From assembly GCA_021819085.1 (NCBI GenBank), contig JAKASJ010000008.1, positions 1 to 64,000 of the forward strand: DNA of 64,000 bases, read 5' to 3'. The position numbers were made by a program, and so were the translations under genes. A model generated the notes under the pieces. It searched no databases. It was given only the letters and a program-made list of their open reading frames with translations, and had not been told where the DNA came from. The stretch is from Pseudomonadota bacterium (GTDB lineage: Bacteria; Pseudomonadota; Gammaproteobacteria; Acidiferrobacterales; UBA6901). This document shows positions 53,143-62,510 of the stretch, one piece after another (position 1 is the first letter of the stretch; the number at the start of each line of letters is the position of its first letter).

Positions 53143-54788
53143 GGCGCGCGGCACAAATTGGACGTCTGCTGCGGATTACGCAGGTCTTCGTGCGTCACGA
53201 CCTGGACGAATTTGTGCGGGCCCTGCACCTGTTCCGTCCCTACCGGCTGTTGCTGCGCCTGATGCCGTGGCGCTGGTTTCGCTCGAGTCCCGCACCGCGC
53301 GCCCGTCGCCTGCGCGAAGCGCTCGAAGAGCTTGGTCCGGTATTCGTAAAGTTCGGCCAGCTGCTGTCAACGCGCCCGGATCTGCTGCCTGAGGACATCG
53401 CTGAGGAACTCAGCCGGCTGCAGGATCGTGTCCCCCCGTTCCCCGGCGAGCAGGCGATCAAAGTGATAGAGCACGCGTACGGCGGAAAGCTCGATCATTG
53501 CCTGCGCGCGTTCGATCCGAGGCCGGCGGCCTCCGCGTCGGTGGCGCAGGTGCATTTCGCGGAACTTCCTGATGGGACTCCGGTGGCAGTCAAGGTGCTG
53601 CGCCCAGGCATAGGGTCGGTCATCGAACGCGATCTTGCGCTGCTCTACACTCTGGCCGGTCTGGCCCAGCGTTACTGGCCGGATGCCCGGCGCCTGCGCC
53701 CGATCGAAGTGGTGGACGAATACAGCAAGACGATTCACGCTGAACTGGACTTGATGCGCGAAGCCTCGAACGCGAGCCAGCTGCGTGCCAACTTTGCTGC
53801 GTCCGGGTTGCTGTACGTGCCCAGGGTTTACTGGGAGCTCACCCGCACCGATGTGATGGTGATGGAGCGCCTCAGCGGTATTCCCGTCAGCAACATCGAG
53901 GGTCTGAAGGAAGCGGGGGTCGATCTGCGTCGTCTGGCCCACAACGGCGTCGAGATCTTTTTCACCCAGGCGTTCCGCGACGGCTTCTTCCACGCCGACA
54001 TGCATCCCGGCAATATCATGGTGTCTACGTCCGGCCAGTACCTCGCCATGGATTTCGGCATCATGGGAACGCTGACCGACCGCGACAAGCGTTATCTTGC
54101 CGAGAACTTCCTGGGGTTCTTCCGGCGCGACTATCGGGCCATTGCCGAATCCCATGTGCGCGCGGGATGGGTGGCGAGCGATACCCGCATGGACGAGTTT
54201 GAGGCGGCCATTCGGGCCGTTTGTGAACCGATCTTTGCTCGTCCCCTAAAAGATATTTCCTTCGGGCGCTTGCTGCTGCGGCTGTTCCAGACTGCCCGGC
54301 GCTTCAACATGGAAGTGCAACCGCAGCTCGTACTGCTGCAGAAGACGCTTTTCAATATCGAGGGGCTGGGCCGGCGGCTTTATCCGGACCTGGATCTGTG
54401 GCAGACGGCAAAGCCTTTTCTGGAGCGCTGGATGCGCGACCAGGTCGGACCGCGCGCGTTTCTGCGCAATCTGGCGAGGGAGATGCCAAAATGGTCGAGT
54501 GTCCTACCGGAGCTTCCAGTGCTGTTCTACGACACGCTGCAGCGTAGTGCCAGTGCCTCACCCAGTGATGAACGTGGTATCGACTGGCTGCGCCAGGAAA
54601 TGGTGCGCAGCCAGCAGCGCATGGCGCTGGCGATGGGAGGCGGAGGGCTGATGCTGGGCGCCGCTGTTGTTTATCTGACCGGACAGCCGGCACTGTCTTG
54701 GCTGGGATTACCCGTCGCCGGATGGCTGCTGGGTCTCACGGGTGCGGGCCTGCTGCTGGCCGCTTTGGTGTTCCGACGCCCGGCGTGA
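53139..54788 (+). CDS. ubiB: ubiquinone biosynthesis ATPase/kinase-like protein UbiB
   Basis: The 549-residue protein has KFGQLLSTRPDLLP (the KxGQ motif), PRPAASASVAQVHFAELPDGTPVAVKVLRPG with the Ala-rich loop and lysine, VMVMERLSGIPVSNI, HADMHPGNIMV, MDFGIMG, and two C-terminal membrane helices (about 495-540). UbiB is an atypical kinase-like ATPase needed for coenzyme Q synthesis. It ends the ubiE-ubiJ-ubiB run. Confidence 0.96.
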   Translation: MRRAAQIGRLLRITQVFVRHDLDEFVRALHLFRPYRLLLRLMPWRWFRSSPAPRARRLREALEELGPVFVKFGQLLSTRPDLLPEDIAEELSRLQDRVPPFPGEQAIKVIEHAYGGKLDHCLRAFDPRPAASASVAQVHFAELPDGTPVAVKVLRPGIGSVIERDLALLYTLAGLAQRYWPDARRLRPIEVVDEYSKTIHAELDLMREASNASQLRANFAASGLLYVPRVYWELTRTDVMVMERLSGIPVSNIEGLKEAGVDLRRLAHNGVEIFFTQAFRDGFFHADMHPGNIMVSTSGQYLAMDFGIMGTLTDRDKRYLAENFLGFFRRDYRAIAESHVRAGWVASDTRMDEFEAAIRAVCEPIFARPLKDISFGRLLLRLFQTARRFNMEVQPQLVLLQKTLFNIEGLGRRLYPDLDLWQTAKPFLERWMRDQVGPRAFLRNLAREMPKWSSVLPELPVLFYDTLQRSASASPSDERGIDWLRQEMVRSQQRMALAMGGGGLMLGAAVVYLTGQPALSWLGLPVAGWLLGLTGAGLLLAALVFRRPA

Positions 54789-55253
54789 ATCCCCGCCGCA
54801 AGGTGTCTGATCCGGACATTCGGTTCCACGAACGATTTGCTGCATGCGTCGCACAAGAACCAATCCGGCAATGGCTGTACGGCTGCGGACGAATTCCGTG
54901 GCTCGATCAGATGTGCAATTGGGTCATTGCCGAACCGCCGATCACGGTGTTGTCGGCGCAGTTGTGACTGCCTAAGGGCTCCTGATCATCTGGATGGACG
55001 CCAACAGACTCGAGCTGGATGAGTTGCCGCGATCCGCGCGTGCCCGGACCTGCCAGCCCGCGGTGCCATCCGCGATCGCGACGCGAACGCCGCAACAAAC
55101 CTGAAGAGCATGGCCGTGAGTTCCACTGTGTCAGCCCGTGGAGAGGGAGGCTCCGGCCCTGGGCGCAAGCCCGGGGCAAAACCAGCCCCGGTGAAGCAGG
55201 AAGTCCGCTTCGGATCTATTTAGGCAGGTTCGAGCAGGCATGACGGAACGGCA
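54789..55253. other. intergenic with a GNRA-capped hairpin
   Basis: No gene is recognised in these 465 bases between convergent ubiB and yibQ. A strong hairpin lies at 55156-55177 (GCCCTGGGC and GCCCGGGGC with a GCAA tetraloop). It lacks a U-tract on either strand but may stop both transcripts or act as a repeat-type element. Confidence 0.4.
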
Positions 55254-56228
55254 TCAAGGCCATGCGATCGAGGGGTCGTCCTGCTCCGGTAGCTGTTCCG
55301 GCTGCGCCAGAATAGCGGGAGGGGGCTGTGCCCCGGGCAGTTGCCACGGGAGTGTTTCGCCTCGCTTGAGTGCAAGCAGTGTCGCGAGCGGCACCAGGCG
55401 GATCCGGTAGAAGCCCAGCCTCGGCAGCCATTGTCGCAGTACCTCCAGGGTCGCAGGGCGGGGATGACCGATGGCTACCGCGTGACCGCGTCTGCGGGCG
55501 ATGCGGATCAGCAGTGCGAACTGCCTTTCTACGGCGTCGACCGTCGGGATGTCGTCGAGGAACACGTTTCGCGACAGGTTCGGTATGCGATATGCGCCGG
55601 CCGTGCGGGCCGCCACGGTCTGGGCAATGGTCCGCGAATCGACGAAGAACAGACCGCCGTGCTCATGCAGTGCCTGCATGATCCACGCCATCGGCACCGG
55701 CCGCGAGGTCAAGAGACTTCCCATGTGGTTGTTGACACCCTCCAAGTAGGGGAGGCCGGAGAGGTCATTGTCGAGCGTAAGCGTGAGCAGGGTCCGAGAC
55801 ATCGCCGTGTCCAGGGCTCCGGGTCCCGGATCGAGCCCGCCTACCGGCTCCATCGGCAGGTGCAGCAGCACTTCTTTGCCGTGCCGGTGCGCCATCTCGT
55901 CAAGATCGACGGCATACGGCGTATGCGGCAAGATCGCGCAGGCGACGGGTCCGGGGAGACGCACGGCCTGTTCCCCTGCCGGGAGGCTGTTGCCCAGGTC
56001 GTCAATGATGATACTTATGTATGTCGGAGGGAAATGTGGGGTGTCGGCACCGTACGCACCGCTCACCCCGAGCAGCGCCACGGCAGTGAGCGTCGCCTGG
56101 ATCCAGGGCGCGATCCCGCGCCGCCGAATCACTGCTATCGGACGAAACCAAACTGCGGGCCGCAATGCGGCCCGCAAAAACGTTACCGGTTTGTCGTTAT
56201 CTTCCTGCGCGCCGGACTCGTTGGTCAC
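55254..56228 (-). CDS. yibQ: divergent polysaccharide deacetylase (YibQ-type)
   Basis: The 324-residue protein has an N-terminal hydrophobic segment (about 40-62) for export, then ISIIIDDLGNSLPAGE with two Asp of the deacetylase-like fold, HLPMEPVGG, VEGVNNHMGS-like residues (GVNNHMGSLLTS), FFVDSRTIAQTVA, and GHAVAIGHPRPATLEVL. It matches the YibQ family of periplasmic NodB-like proteins with altered metal residues. The GTG start at 56228 overlaps the ctpA stop (GTGA). It stands after gpmI-envC-ctpA as in many gammaproteobacteria. Confidence 0.92.
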   Translation of the reverse strand: MTNESGAQEDNDKPVTFLRAALRPAVWFRPIAVIRRRGIAPWIQATLTAVALLGVSGAYGADTPHFPPTYISIIIDDLGNSLPAGEQAVRLPGPVACAILPHTPYAVDLDEMAHRHGKEVLLHLPMEPVGGLDPGPGALDTAMSRTLLTLTLDNDLSGLPYLEGVNNHMGSLLTSRPVPMAWIMQALHEHGGLFFVDSRTIAQTVAARTAGAYRIPNLSRNVFLDDIPTVDAVERQFALLIRIARRRGHAVAIGHPRPATLEVLRQWLPRLGFYRIRLVPLATLLALKRGETLPWQLPGAQPPPAILAQPEQLPEQDDPSIAWP

Positions 56229-57619
56229 TCGCCCGCTTCATGCTGGAAGACCGCGATCCCTCTGAGCAAGTTGAGCGCTTCCCACAGCTGATAATCCGAC
56301 CCGACAGTGTCAGGTGGCACTGCGCTTGAAGCAGGCGCGTTTGCCGCGGCCGGCCCGGTGTTTTTCAGGTGACCCTCGAGATCGACTTCCTTCAGCGCGC
56401 TGTCGTTGGCCTTCTCGATCCTGGGGATCTTCATTTCATCGACAATTACGTCCGGCGTGATGCCGCGGTCCTGGATGGAACGGCCGCTCGGGGTATAGTA
56501 GCGCGCGGTCGTCAGCCTGAGGGCCGAGCCGTCGCTCAGCGGGATTATGGTCTGTACCGAGCCTTTTCCGAAAGTCTTGGTGCCCATGATGATGGCGCGC
56601 TTGTTGTCCTGCAGCGCTCCGGCGACGATTTCCGACGCAGAGGCCGAGCCGCCATTGACGAGCACCACCATCGGCGCTCCGTGCAGGACGTCGCCCCCGG
56701 GAGAGGCGGCGAACGTCATATTGGAGTCCGGCACGCGTCCCTTGGTGTAGACAATCAGACCTTTGTTGAGGAAGGTGTTGCTGACCGACACCGCAGCATT
56801 CAGCACGCCGCCGGGGTTGTTGCGCAGATCCAGAACCAGGCCTTTGAGGGCACCCTTGTTTTTGCGCTTCAGCATCTTGAGCGCTCTCATGAGGCTGCCC
56901 TCGGTGTTGGCCTGAAACTGCGCGATGCGGACGTAACCATAGCCCGGCTCGAGCAGGCGGGCCTTGACGCTCTCGATTTTGATGACCGCGCGCTTGAGCT
57001 TGAACGTCAGCGGCTTATTTACTCCCCGGCGCAGCACGGTGAGCGTGATCTCGCTGCCCGGCTTGCCGCGCATCATGTCGACCGCCTGATCCAGCGACAT
57101 GCCCTGGACGGCCTTCTGGTCGATCTTAATAATCAAATCGCCCGGCTTCAGTCCGGCATGTGCCGCCGGGGTATCATCTATCGGCGAAATCACCTTCACG
57201 ACCCCGTCTACCATCGTCACCTGCAGCCCGAGTCCGCCGAAATCTCCCTCGGTGCTGATGCGCATTTCCCTGAATGCTTGCCGGTCGAGAAAGGCCGAAT
57301 GAGGATCAAGCGAGGACACCATGCCCTGGATGGCATTGTCGATCAGTTTCCTGTCGCTCTCCGGTTCGACGTAGTCCGACTTGATGCGTGCGAAGACGTC
57401 CGTGAACGTGCGCAGCTGCTGTATGGGCAGCGGCTCGGTCGCCTGAGCCTCGGTTTGGGTCTGAGCGCTAGAAGCGTTGCGGTCCGCCTGCACCGCGCGT
57501 TCCAGCGTGATTCCCGCTCCTATGAACACACCCAAAAGCAGGATCAGTGCATAGCGCATGAAATGACCGCCCTGGGGGCGTCTGTGCGCCTTATCGGGGG
57601 AGCGGTGCGATAGATTCAT
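56225..57619 (-). CDS. ctpA: carboxy-terminal processing protease (S41A)
   Basis: The 464-residue protein has a membrane anchor or signal (about 21-45), a PDZ domain (GDFGGLGLQVTMVDGVVKV to IIKIDQKAVQGMSL), and the S41 catalytic core with Ser in NGGSASASEIVAGAL and Lys in KTFGKGSVQTI. It degrades or trims periplasmic proteins, often cell-wall hydrolases, close to the EnvC regulator encoded upstream. The ATG at 57619 has GGAG nine bases before it; the ATG at 57559 would start at the anchor. Confidence 0.95.
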   Translation of the reverse strand: MNLSHRSPDKAHRRPQGGHFMRYALILLLGVFIGAGITLERAVQADRNASSAQTQTEAQATEPLPIQQLRTFTDVFARIKSDYVEPESDRKLIDNAIQGMVSSLDPHSAFLDRQAFREMRISTEGDFGGLGLQVTMVDGVVKVISPIDDTPAAHAGLKPGDLIIKIDQKAVQGMSLDQAVDMMRGKPGSEITLTVLRRGVNKPLTFKLKRAVIKIESVKARLLEPGYGYVRIAQFQANTEGSLMRALKMLKRKNKGALKGLVLDLRNNPGGVLNAAVSVSNTFLNKGLIVYTKGRVPDSNMTFAASPGGDVLHGAPMVVLVNGGSASASEIVAGALQDNKRAIIMGTKTFGKGSVQTIIPLSDGSALRLTTARYYTPSGRSIQDRGITPDVIVDEMKIPRIEKANDSALKEVDLEGHLKNTGPAAANAPASSAVPPDTVGSDYQLWEALNLLRGIAVFQHEAGE

Positions 57620-57722
57620 TTAGGTTTCTCCGGATTACTGGGGTTGCGCTGCCGCCTGACTGCGCAGGCTGCGGCAAGGTTTGCTGCATGTGATCCTAAA
57701 CTGTCCGTAAAGATTTCAAAGT

Positions 57723-58886
57723 CTAGCGTATTTTGCACCACTTCAGCGGGTTTACGGGCTTTTCGTCGTGCAGGACTTCGAAATACAGCCCAGGTTGCGA
57801 AGCCCCGCCGGTATTGCCGACCGTTGCGATGACCTGCCCGGCCCTGACCCAGTCTCCGACCTGTTCGTACAGGCTCTGATTGTGAGCGTACAGGGACATG
57901 TAGCCGTCGCCGTGATCGATGATCATGAGCATGCCGAAGCCGCGCAGCCAGTCGGCATAGGCCACCCGGCCGTTGAACACCGAGACTACCTTGCTTCCCT
58001 GCGGGGCCGCCAGAAACACGCCCTGCCATTTGAGGGTGCCAAAGCCTTCGGGTTCACCGAACCGGTCCACAATTCTGCCCGCTACCGGCAGAGGAAGTCT
58101 ACCGCGAAAATCCGCGAACCGGCTATTGGGACCGGGCAGCGGAACCGGGGAAGTGCCCACCATGACGTTCTGAATTCCTTTGACCAGCCGACCCAGCCGT
58201 TGTTCATCGGCTTGCAGGCGCCCGATTTCCCGTGACTGGCTGATGACCTTCCGATTCAGCCGTACGAGCAGGGTCCGGCGGCGTGCTTCGGACTGCAGCA
58301 GCGCCTGACGTTTGGCCGCCTGGTCGGCGCGCAGTCGCACAAGCGCATGTTCGCGTTTCCTGATCCGGTTGGTGATGGCGGTCAGGCTCGCGAGTGCCTT
58401 GCGCGCCGCAGCAATATGGCCTGCGCGTGCCCTTTGCAGGTACCCGTAATAGGTGAGCACTCGGCTGACCGTCGCCGGATCCTGCTGGTTGAGGAGCAGC
58501 TTAAGGTACTCCTGACGTCCGAGGATATAGGCCGCGCGTGCCTCATCCTCGAGTTCGCGAAGCTGTCCGCTGATCCGGCGGCGCTCTTGCAGTTCCTGGG
58601 CGTGCAACTGCACCAGCCGCCCGTTCTGTCGCTGACGCTCGGCATCCAGTCGTCTGAGGCTGAGCAGGATCCTGCCGATCCGTTTTTCCGAGTCGCGCAG
58701 TGCGTTAATCTGGGAGTCGCGCTGGCCGCGCGTATGCTCGAGACTGCGCTGCAGTGCGTTGAGGCGGGTGCGCAACTGTGTGAGCCGCTGTGCTGCCGCC
58801 CCCCCCTCGGCGGCCGCAATGCTTCCCGTTGTGCACAATACCGCTGCCAGTCCGGCCGCGAGCAGCGCCAATCGGGCGCGGCCCAT
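57723..58886 (-). CDS. envC: murein hydrolase activator EnvC
   Basis: The 387-residue protein begins with a signal peptide (MGRARLALLAAGLAAVLCTTG, cleaved near AAA), followed by a long coiled coil (about 35-240, many Arg/Leu/Gln) and a C-terminal LytM/M23 domain (GVFLAAPQGSKVVSVFNGRVAYADW to GLYFEVLHD). The zinc ligands of M23 peptidases are missing, as expected for an activator of amidases rather than a hydrolase. The ATG at 58886 is chosen for the signal peptide; upstream in-frame sequence to 59012 overlaps gpmI and lacks conservation. Confidence 0.93.
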   Translation of the reverse strand: MGRARLALLAAGLAAVLCTTGSIAAAEGGAAAQRLTQLRTRLNALQRSLEHTRGQRDSQINALRDSEKRIGRILLSLRRLDAERQRQNGRLVQLHAQELQERRRISGQLRELEDEARAAYILGRQEYLKLLLNQQDPATVSRVLTYYGYLQRARAGHIAAARKALASLTAITNRIRKREHALVRLRADQAAKRQALLQSEARRRTLLVRLNRKVISQSREIGRLQADEQRLGRLVKGIQNVMVGTSPVPLPGPNSRFADFRGRLPLPVAGRIVDRFGEPEGFGTLKWQGVFLAAPQGSKVVSVFNGRVAYADWLRGFGMLMIIDHGDGYMSLYAHNQSLYEQVGDWVRAGQVIATVGNTGGASQPGLYFEVLHDEKPVNPLKWCKIR

Positions 58887-58995
58887 CCGCTGCGGTACCG
58901 CAGCGCTGCGGGGCGCGAGGGTGAGACGTGTATTGCCGGCGCGCCCGGCCGGAAAAGACCAGCGGGCGAAAAGACCCGCGTTGCGACGCCTGCTT

Positions 58996-60546
58996 TCAGG
59001 CTTCCAGTTCAACCAAAGAACGTCCGGTCATCTCCGTGGGAATGCGCAGGCCCATCAGGGACAGCATAGTCGGGGCTACATCCTCAAGCGATCCGCCGCC
59101 GGCAAGGCGTGCCGGGCGGCCGATATACAGCAGCGGCACTGGATTCGTGGTGTGGGCGGTATGGGGCTGGCCGGTCTCGGGATCGTACATCTGCTCGGCA
59201 TTGCCGTGGTCGGCGGTGATCAGCAGTTCACCGCCCGATTCGAGAACCACCGGTACCAGGCGCCCAAGACAGGTGTCGAGTGTCTCGATGGCTCGCACCG
59301 TGGCCGGAAAATCGCCGGTGTGGCCAACCATATCGGCATTGGCGAAATTGCAGACGATGACGTCATAGACTCCGCTTTTCACGGCCGCGACCACCTTGTC
59401 CGTGACTTCCAGTGCGCTCATCTGCGGCCTGAGGTTGTAGGTCGCCACTTCGGTGGGTGACGGCACAAGAATGCGGTCTTCGCCTTCGAATGGCGTCTCC
59501 ATGCCCCCGTTGAAAAAAAAGGTCACATGCGCATATTTTTCGGTCTCCGCAATCCGCAGCTGATGTTTGCCGAGACTGGCCAGATAGGCGCCCAGTACGT
59601 TGCGCAGCCGCTCGGGCGGAAATGCCACGGGAATGTGGAATTCGGACTGGTATTCGGTCAGGCTGACAAAACGGCCCAGCATCGGGCGTGCCGCGCGGCG
59701 AAAGCCGTCGAAATTGTCTTCGATGAACGGGCGCGTGATCTGGCGTGCGCGATCGGAGCGGAAATTCATGAACAGCACCACATCGCCGTCCTCAATGTGC
59801 ACCGGCTCGGTGCCCGGTGGCGCGATCACCGTGGCCTTCACGAATTCGTCGGTTTCGCCGCGCGCGTAGGCGGCTTCGAGAGCTTCGGCCGCGGAAGATG
59901 CGCGGAATTCAGCTTTTCCCTGTGTGATCAGGTCGTAGGCAGCCTGGATGCGCGGCCAGCGGTGATCGCGGTCCATGGCATAATAGCGCCCTATCATGGT
60001 AGCGATCTGTCCCTGCCCGAGGCTGCGAAATTTCTGCTCCATGGCGTCAATAGAGCTCCGTGCGCTTTGTGGCGGTGTGTCGCGGCCGTCCAGGAACGCG
60101 TGCAGGAACAACTTTTTCGCCCCGCGTCGAACCGCGAGTTCCGCCATCGCGTGGATGTGATCCTCGTGGCTGTGTACGCCGCCGGGAGACAGCAGGCCCA
60201 GGATGTGGACCGCCCGGTCGGTGTTGACCGCGAGATCAACCGCATCGGTAAAGGTCTTGTTGGTAAAGAACGAGCCCGAGCTGATGGCGCGATTGATGCG
60301 CGTGTATTCCTGGTAGACCACACGGCCGGCGCCCAGGTTGAGGTGTCCCACCTCCGAGTTTCCCATCTGGTTCGATGGCAGCCCCACCGCCGCTTCCGAA
60401 GCACGGATCTGGGTATGGGAATAGCCTGTCCAGAAATTATCCCAGTTCGGCTTGCGGGCGCTGGCAATGGCGTTGTATTCGGCATTTTCGCGGCAGCCCC
60501 AGCCATCCATGATAACCAGAACAAGCGGTTTGGGGGTCGACTGCAT
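58996..60546 (-). CDS. gpmI: 2,3-bisphosphoglycerate-independent phosphoglycerate mutase
   Basis: The 516-residue enzyme interconverts 3- and 2-phosphoglycerate. It shows [31 protein letters not shown] with the phospho-Ser64, the RSSIDAMEQ region, and [12 protein letters not shown] with manganese-binding His/Asp. It belongs to the alkaline-phosphatase superfamily. It heads the gpmI-envC-ctpA-yibQ run and is divergent from an ArsR-type regulator gene. Confidence 0.97.
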   Translation of the reverse strand: MQSTPKPLVLVIMDGWGCRENAEYNAIASARKPNWDNFWTGYSHTQIRASEAAVGLPSNQMGNSEVGHLNLGAGRVVYQEYTRINRAISSGSFFTNKTFTDAVDLAVNTDRAVHILGLLSPGGVHSHEDHIHAMAELAVRRGAKKLFLHAFLDGRDTPPQSARSSIDAMEQKFRSLGQGQIATMIGRYYAMDRDHRWPRIQAAYDLITQGKAEFRASSAAEALEAAYARGETDEFVKATVIAPPGTEPVHIEDGDVVLFMNFRSDRARQITRPFIEDNFDGFRRAARPMLGRFVSLTEYQSEFHIPVAFPPERLRNVLGAYLASLGKHQLRIAETEKYAHVTFFFNGGMETPFEGEDRILVPSPTEVATYNLRPQMSALEVTDKVVAAVKSGVYDVIVCNFANADMVGHTGDFPATVRAIETLDTCLGRLVPVVLESGGELLITADHGNAEQMYDPETGQPHTAHTTNPVPLLYIGRPARLAGGGSLEDVAPTMLSLMGLRIPTEMTGRSLVELEA

Positions 60547-60599
60547 GCCTTTCGTTTAACCCGGATGATTCTGTGGTCTTTTAAAATTGGCTAATATTG

Positions 60600-60605
60600 T
60601 ATAAT
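60600..60605 (+). promoter_or_regulatory. -10 box of the ArsR-type regulator gene
   Basis: TATAAT in an AT-rich stretch (60580-60610) lies 112 bases before the regulator ATG. No convincing -35 is seen at 17-base spacing. The stretch is the only AT-rich one between gpmI and the regulator, so both promoters and any operator are expected here. Confidence 0.4.
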
Positions 60606-60716
60606 GTTTCCAGGACAATGACAGCCACAGGATGGATTCGTTCATCGAAAGTGCCGATCGGCTGGAGGGCTTGTGGGACACCAGCAGCAACTTCTATCCG
60701 AGACGAGGTTAAAGAC

Positions 60717-61049
60717 ATGAGTGTGACCGCCGAGCATGTGGGTCTGATCACCAACGAAGAGGACATCTACCGCGCTTCCCATTCGATGAAGGCCATGGCC
60801 CATCCGTTACGCCTGAAGATTCTTTGTATGCTGGGCGCCGTGGACGAAGTCAGCGTGCAGGAGATTGTGGAACATGTGGGGACGTCCCAGAGCAACATCT
60901 CCCAGCATCTGTCTATCCTGCGGGACAAGGGCATTCTGGCATCGCGCAAAGACGCCAACAAGGTATACTACCGGATTGCCGAACCCGGAATCATCAATCT
61001 CATCGGCGCGTTGCGCGCCGCGTTTTGCAGCAGATTCGACGAAGCGTAA
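60717..61049 (+). CDS. ArsR-family regulator with SqrR/BigR-like cysteine pair
   Basis: The 110-residue protein is an ArsR-type winged helix: MKAMAHPLRLKILCMLG, VSVQEIVEHVGTSQSNISQHLSILRDKGIL as DNA-binding helices, then VYYRIAEPGIINLIGALRAAFC. C37 (ILCMLG) and C104 (RAAFCSRF) sit at the positions of the two cysteines that form a tetrasulfide bridge in the persulfide sensors SqrR and BigR and in E. coli YgaV, with one residue more between them. Metal-site residues of ArsR or SmtB are absent. Rhodanese and glutaredoxin genes follow, supporting sulfur or redox sensing. Confidence 0.85.
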   Translation: MSVTAEHVGLITNEEDIYRASHSMKAMAHPLRLKILCMLGAVDEVSVQEIVEHVGTSQSNISQHLSILRDKGILASRKDANKVYYRIAEPGIINLIGALRAAFCSRFDEA

Positions 61050-61196
61050 TGCAATGGCCGGGTGCCGTGCACGGTGCTTCGAGGGCCCGAACGCGGCGAC
61101 GGTGTGCAGCATGTGCTGCCGCAGCCGCCATTTGACCTCCATGCCGGACCGCTTCTGACTTCAGACAACTACCGCAGCATCGCCGAGATCTCCTAA

Positions 61197-61607
61197 ATGC
61201 AGTTCGTAATTCACAATTGGTATCTGTTCGTGGCACTGGCGGTTGTCCTCGTCCTGCTGGTTGCTGCCCCACTGAACCAGGCACTCCATGGCGTCAAGTC
61301 GGTGCCCGTGGGTCAGGCAGTTCGCATGGTCAACCACGAGTCGGCGCTGATTGTCGACGTGCGCGAGCCCGATGAATTCAGGAGCGGGCACATCCCAAAC
61401 TCGATCAATATTCCGCTCAGTGCTCTGGGCGGGCGGCTGGGTGAGCTCGAGAAATTCAAGAGCCGCCCGCTCATCATCAGCTGCCGTACCAGCCAGCGCT
61501 CGGCCAAGGCCGCCATGGCGCTGCGCAAACATGATTTCCAGTCGGTGCACGTTCTGGCCGGCGGGATCCTCGCCTGGCAGGGTGAAAACCTGCCAACGCA
61601 GAAGTGA
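61197..61607 (+). CDS. yibN: membrane-anchored rhodanese (YibN-type)
   Basis: The 136-residue protein has one N-terminal membrane helix (about 8-28) and a rhodanese domain: ALIVDVREPDEFRSGHIPNSINIPL and the active-site loop IISCRTSQRSAKAA with C96, then VHVLAGGILAWQ. It accepts or moves persulfide sulfur on the cytoplasmic side. It is followed 7 bases later by grxC and, in the usual gammaproteobacterial order, secB and gpsA; the upstream gene is a candidate persulfide sensor. Confidence 0.93.
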   Translation: MQFVIHNWYLFVALAVVLVLLVAAPLNQALHGVKSVPVGQAVRMVNHESALIVDVREPDEFRSGHIPNSINIPLSALGGRLGELEKFKSRPLIISCRTSQRSAKAAMALRKHDFQSVHVLAGGILAWQGENLPTQK

Positions 61608-61614
61608 GGCGGAC

Positions 61615-61884
61615 ATGGGAAAGACAGCCAGAGTTCTGATGTACTGCACACGCATCTGTCCCTACTGTACGATGGCGGACCGCCTGCTTGAGCGCAAAGG
61701 CGTGAAAGCCGAGAAAATACACGTTGACGAATTGCCGGAGCAACGCGTGGAAATGGTGCGGATCACAGGCAGAACCACGGTGCCTCAGATCTTCATCGGC
61801 CAAACCCATGTCGGCGGCTACACGGATCTGGCGGAACTCGAACGCAACGGCAGGCTTGACGAACTGCTGGCACCGCAGCCCTGA
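61615..61884 (+). CDS. grxC: glutaredoxin 3
   Basis: The 89-residue dithiol glutaredoxin has VLMYCTRICPYCTMADRLL with the active site C15-P-Y-C18, the cis-Pro in TTVPQIFIG, and GGYTDLAELERNGRL. It reduces disulfides and glutathionylated proteins using glutathione. An extra Cys11 precedes the active site, as in E. coli Grx3 relatives. Position between yibN and secB is typical. Confidence 0.95.
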   Translation: MGKTARVLMYCTRICPYCTMADRLLERKGVKAEKIHVDELPEQRVEMVRITGRTTVPQIFIGQTHVGGYTDLAELERNGRLDELLAPQP

Positions 61885-62003
61885 AGCCGGCCGGTGCGGC
61901 TGTGCGCCAGCTGCTTTCCGTTGCCGCCCGCAACGTGGACAATAACGGTACATAACAGCGGGACGTTCCCGCACGTTTCCCATCCTACCAACAGGAACCG
62001 CCC

Positions 62004-62465
62004 ATGGCAGATTCGAATGGACCCCAGGGTCCGACCCTGAACGTGGAAAAGATCTACGTGAAGGATATCTCGTACGAGGCACCGAATGCCCCGAACGTCT
62101 TCCTGGAGCAGAACGTGCCGGAGGTGGGCATCCAGCTCCATATCGGACACAGTCCGCTTACGGCCGATGAGGGTCTCTACGAGGTGGTTCTCGGGGTGAC
62201 GGTGACGGCCAAGATCCAAGACAAGACCGTGTTCCTGGCGGAAGCGCAGCAGTGTGGTCTGTTCCGCATCACGGGAGTTTCCACCGGTGAACTGCCCATG
62301 GTGCTCGAGATCGGCTGCCCCAACATACTGCTGCCATTCGCGCGCGAGGTCATCAACGATCTGGTCGGCAAAGGGGGGTTTCCGCAGCTGCTCATCAACC
62401 CGGTGAATTTCGAGCTGCTGTATCAGCAGAAGCAGGCGGCCGGCAGCCAGCCGGCCAGCCACTGA
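62004..62465 (+). CDS. secB: protein-export chaperone SecB
   Basis: The 153-residue protein shows LNVEKIYVKDISYEAPNAPNVF, EVVLGVTVTAKIQDKTVFLAEAQQCGLFRI, and CPNILLPFAREVINDLVGKGGFPQLLINPVNF, all diagnostic of SecB. It keeps preproteins unfolded and passes them to SecA. It acts as a tetramer in the cytoplasm. The gene lies between grxC and gpsA. Confidence 0.97.
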   Translation: MADSNGPQGPTLNVEKIYVKDISYEAPNAPNVFLEQNVPEVGIQLHIGHSPLTADEGLYEVVLGVTVTAKIQDKTVFLAEAQQCGLFRITGVSTGELPMVLEIGCPNILLPFAREVINDLVGKGGFPQLLINPVNFELLYQQKQAAGSQPASH

Positions 62466-62510
62466 CGCACTCCGGCGCCGCTTGGCGCGCGGGAAGTGCC
62501 GAACCCACGC

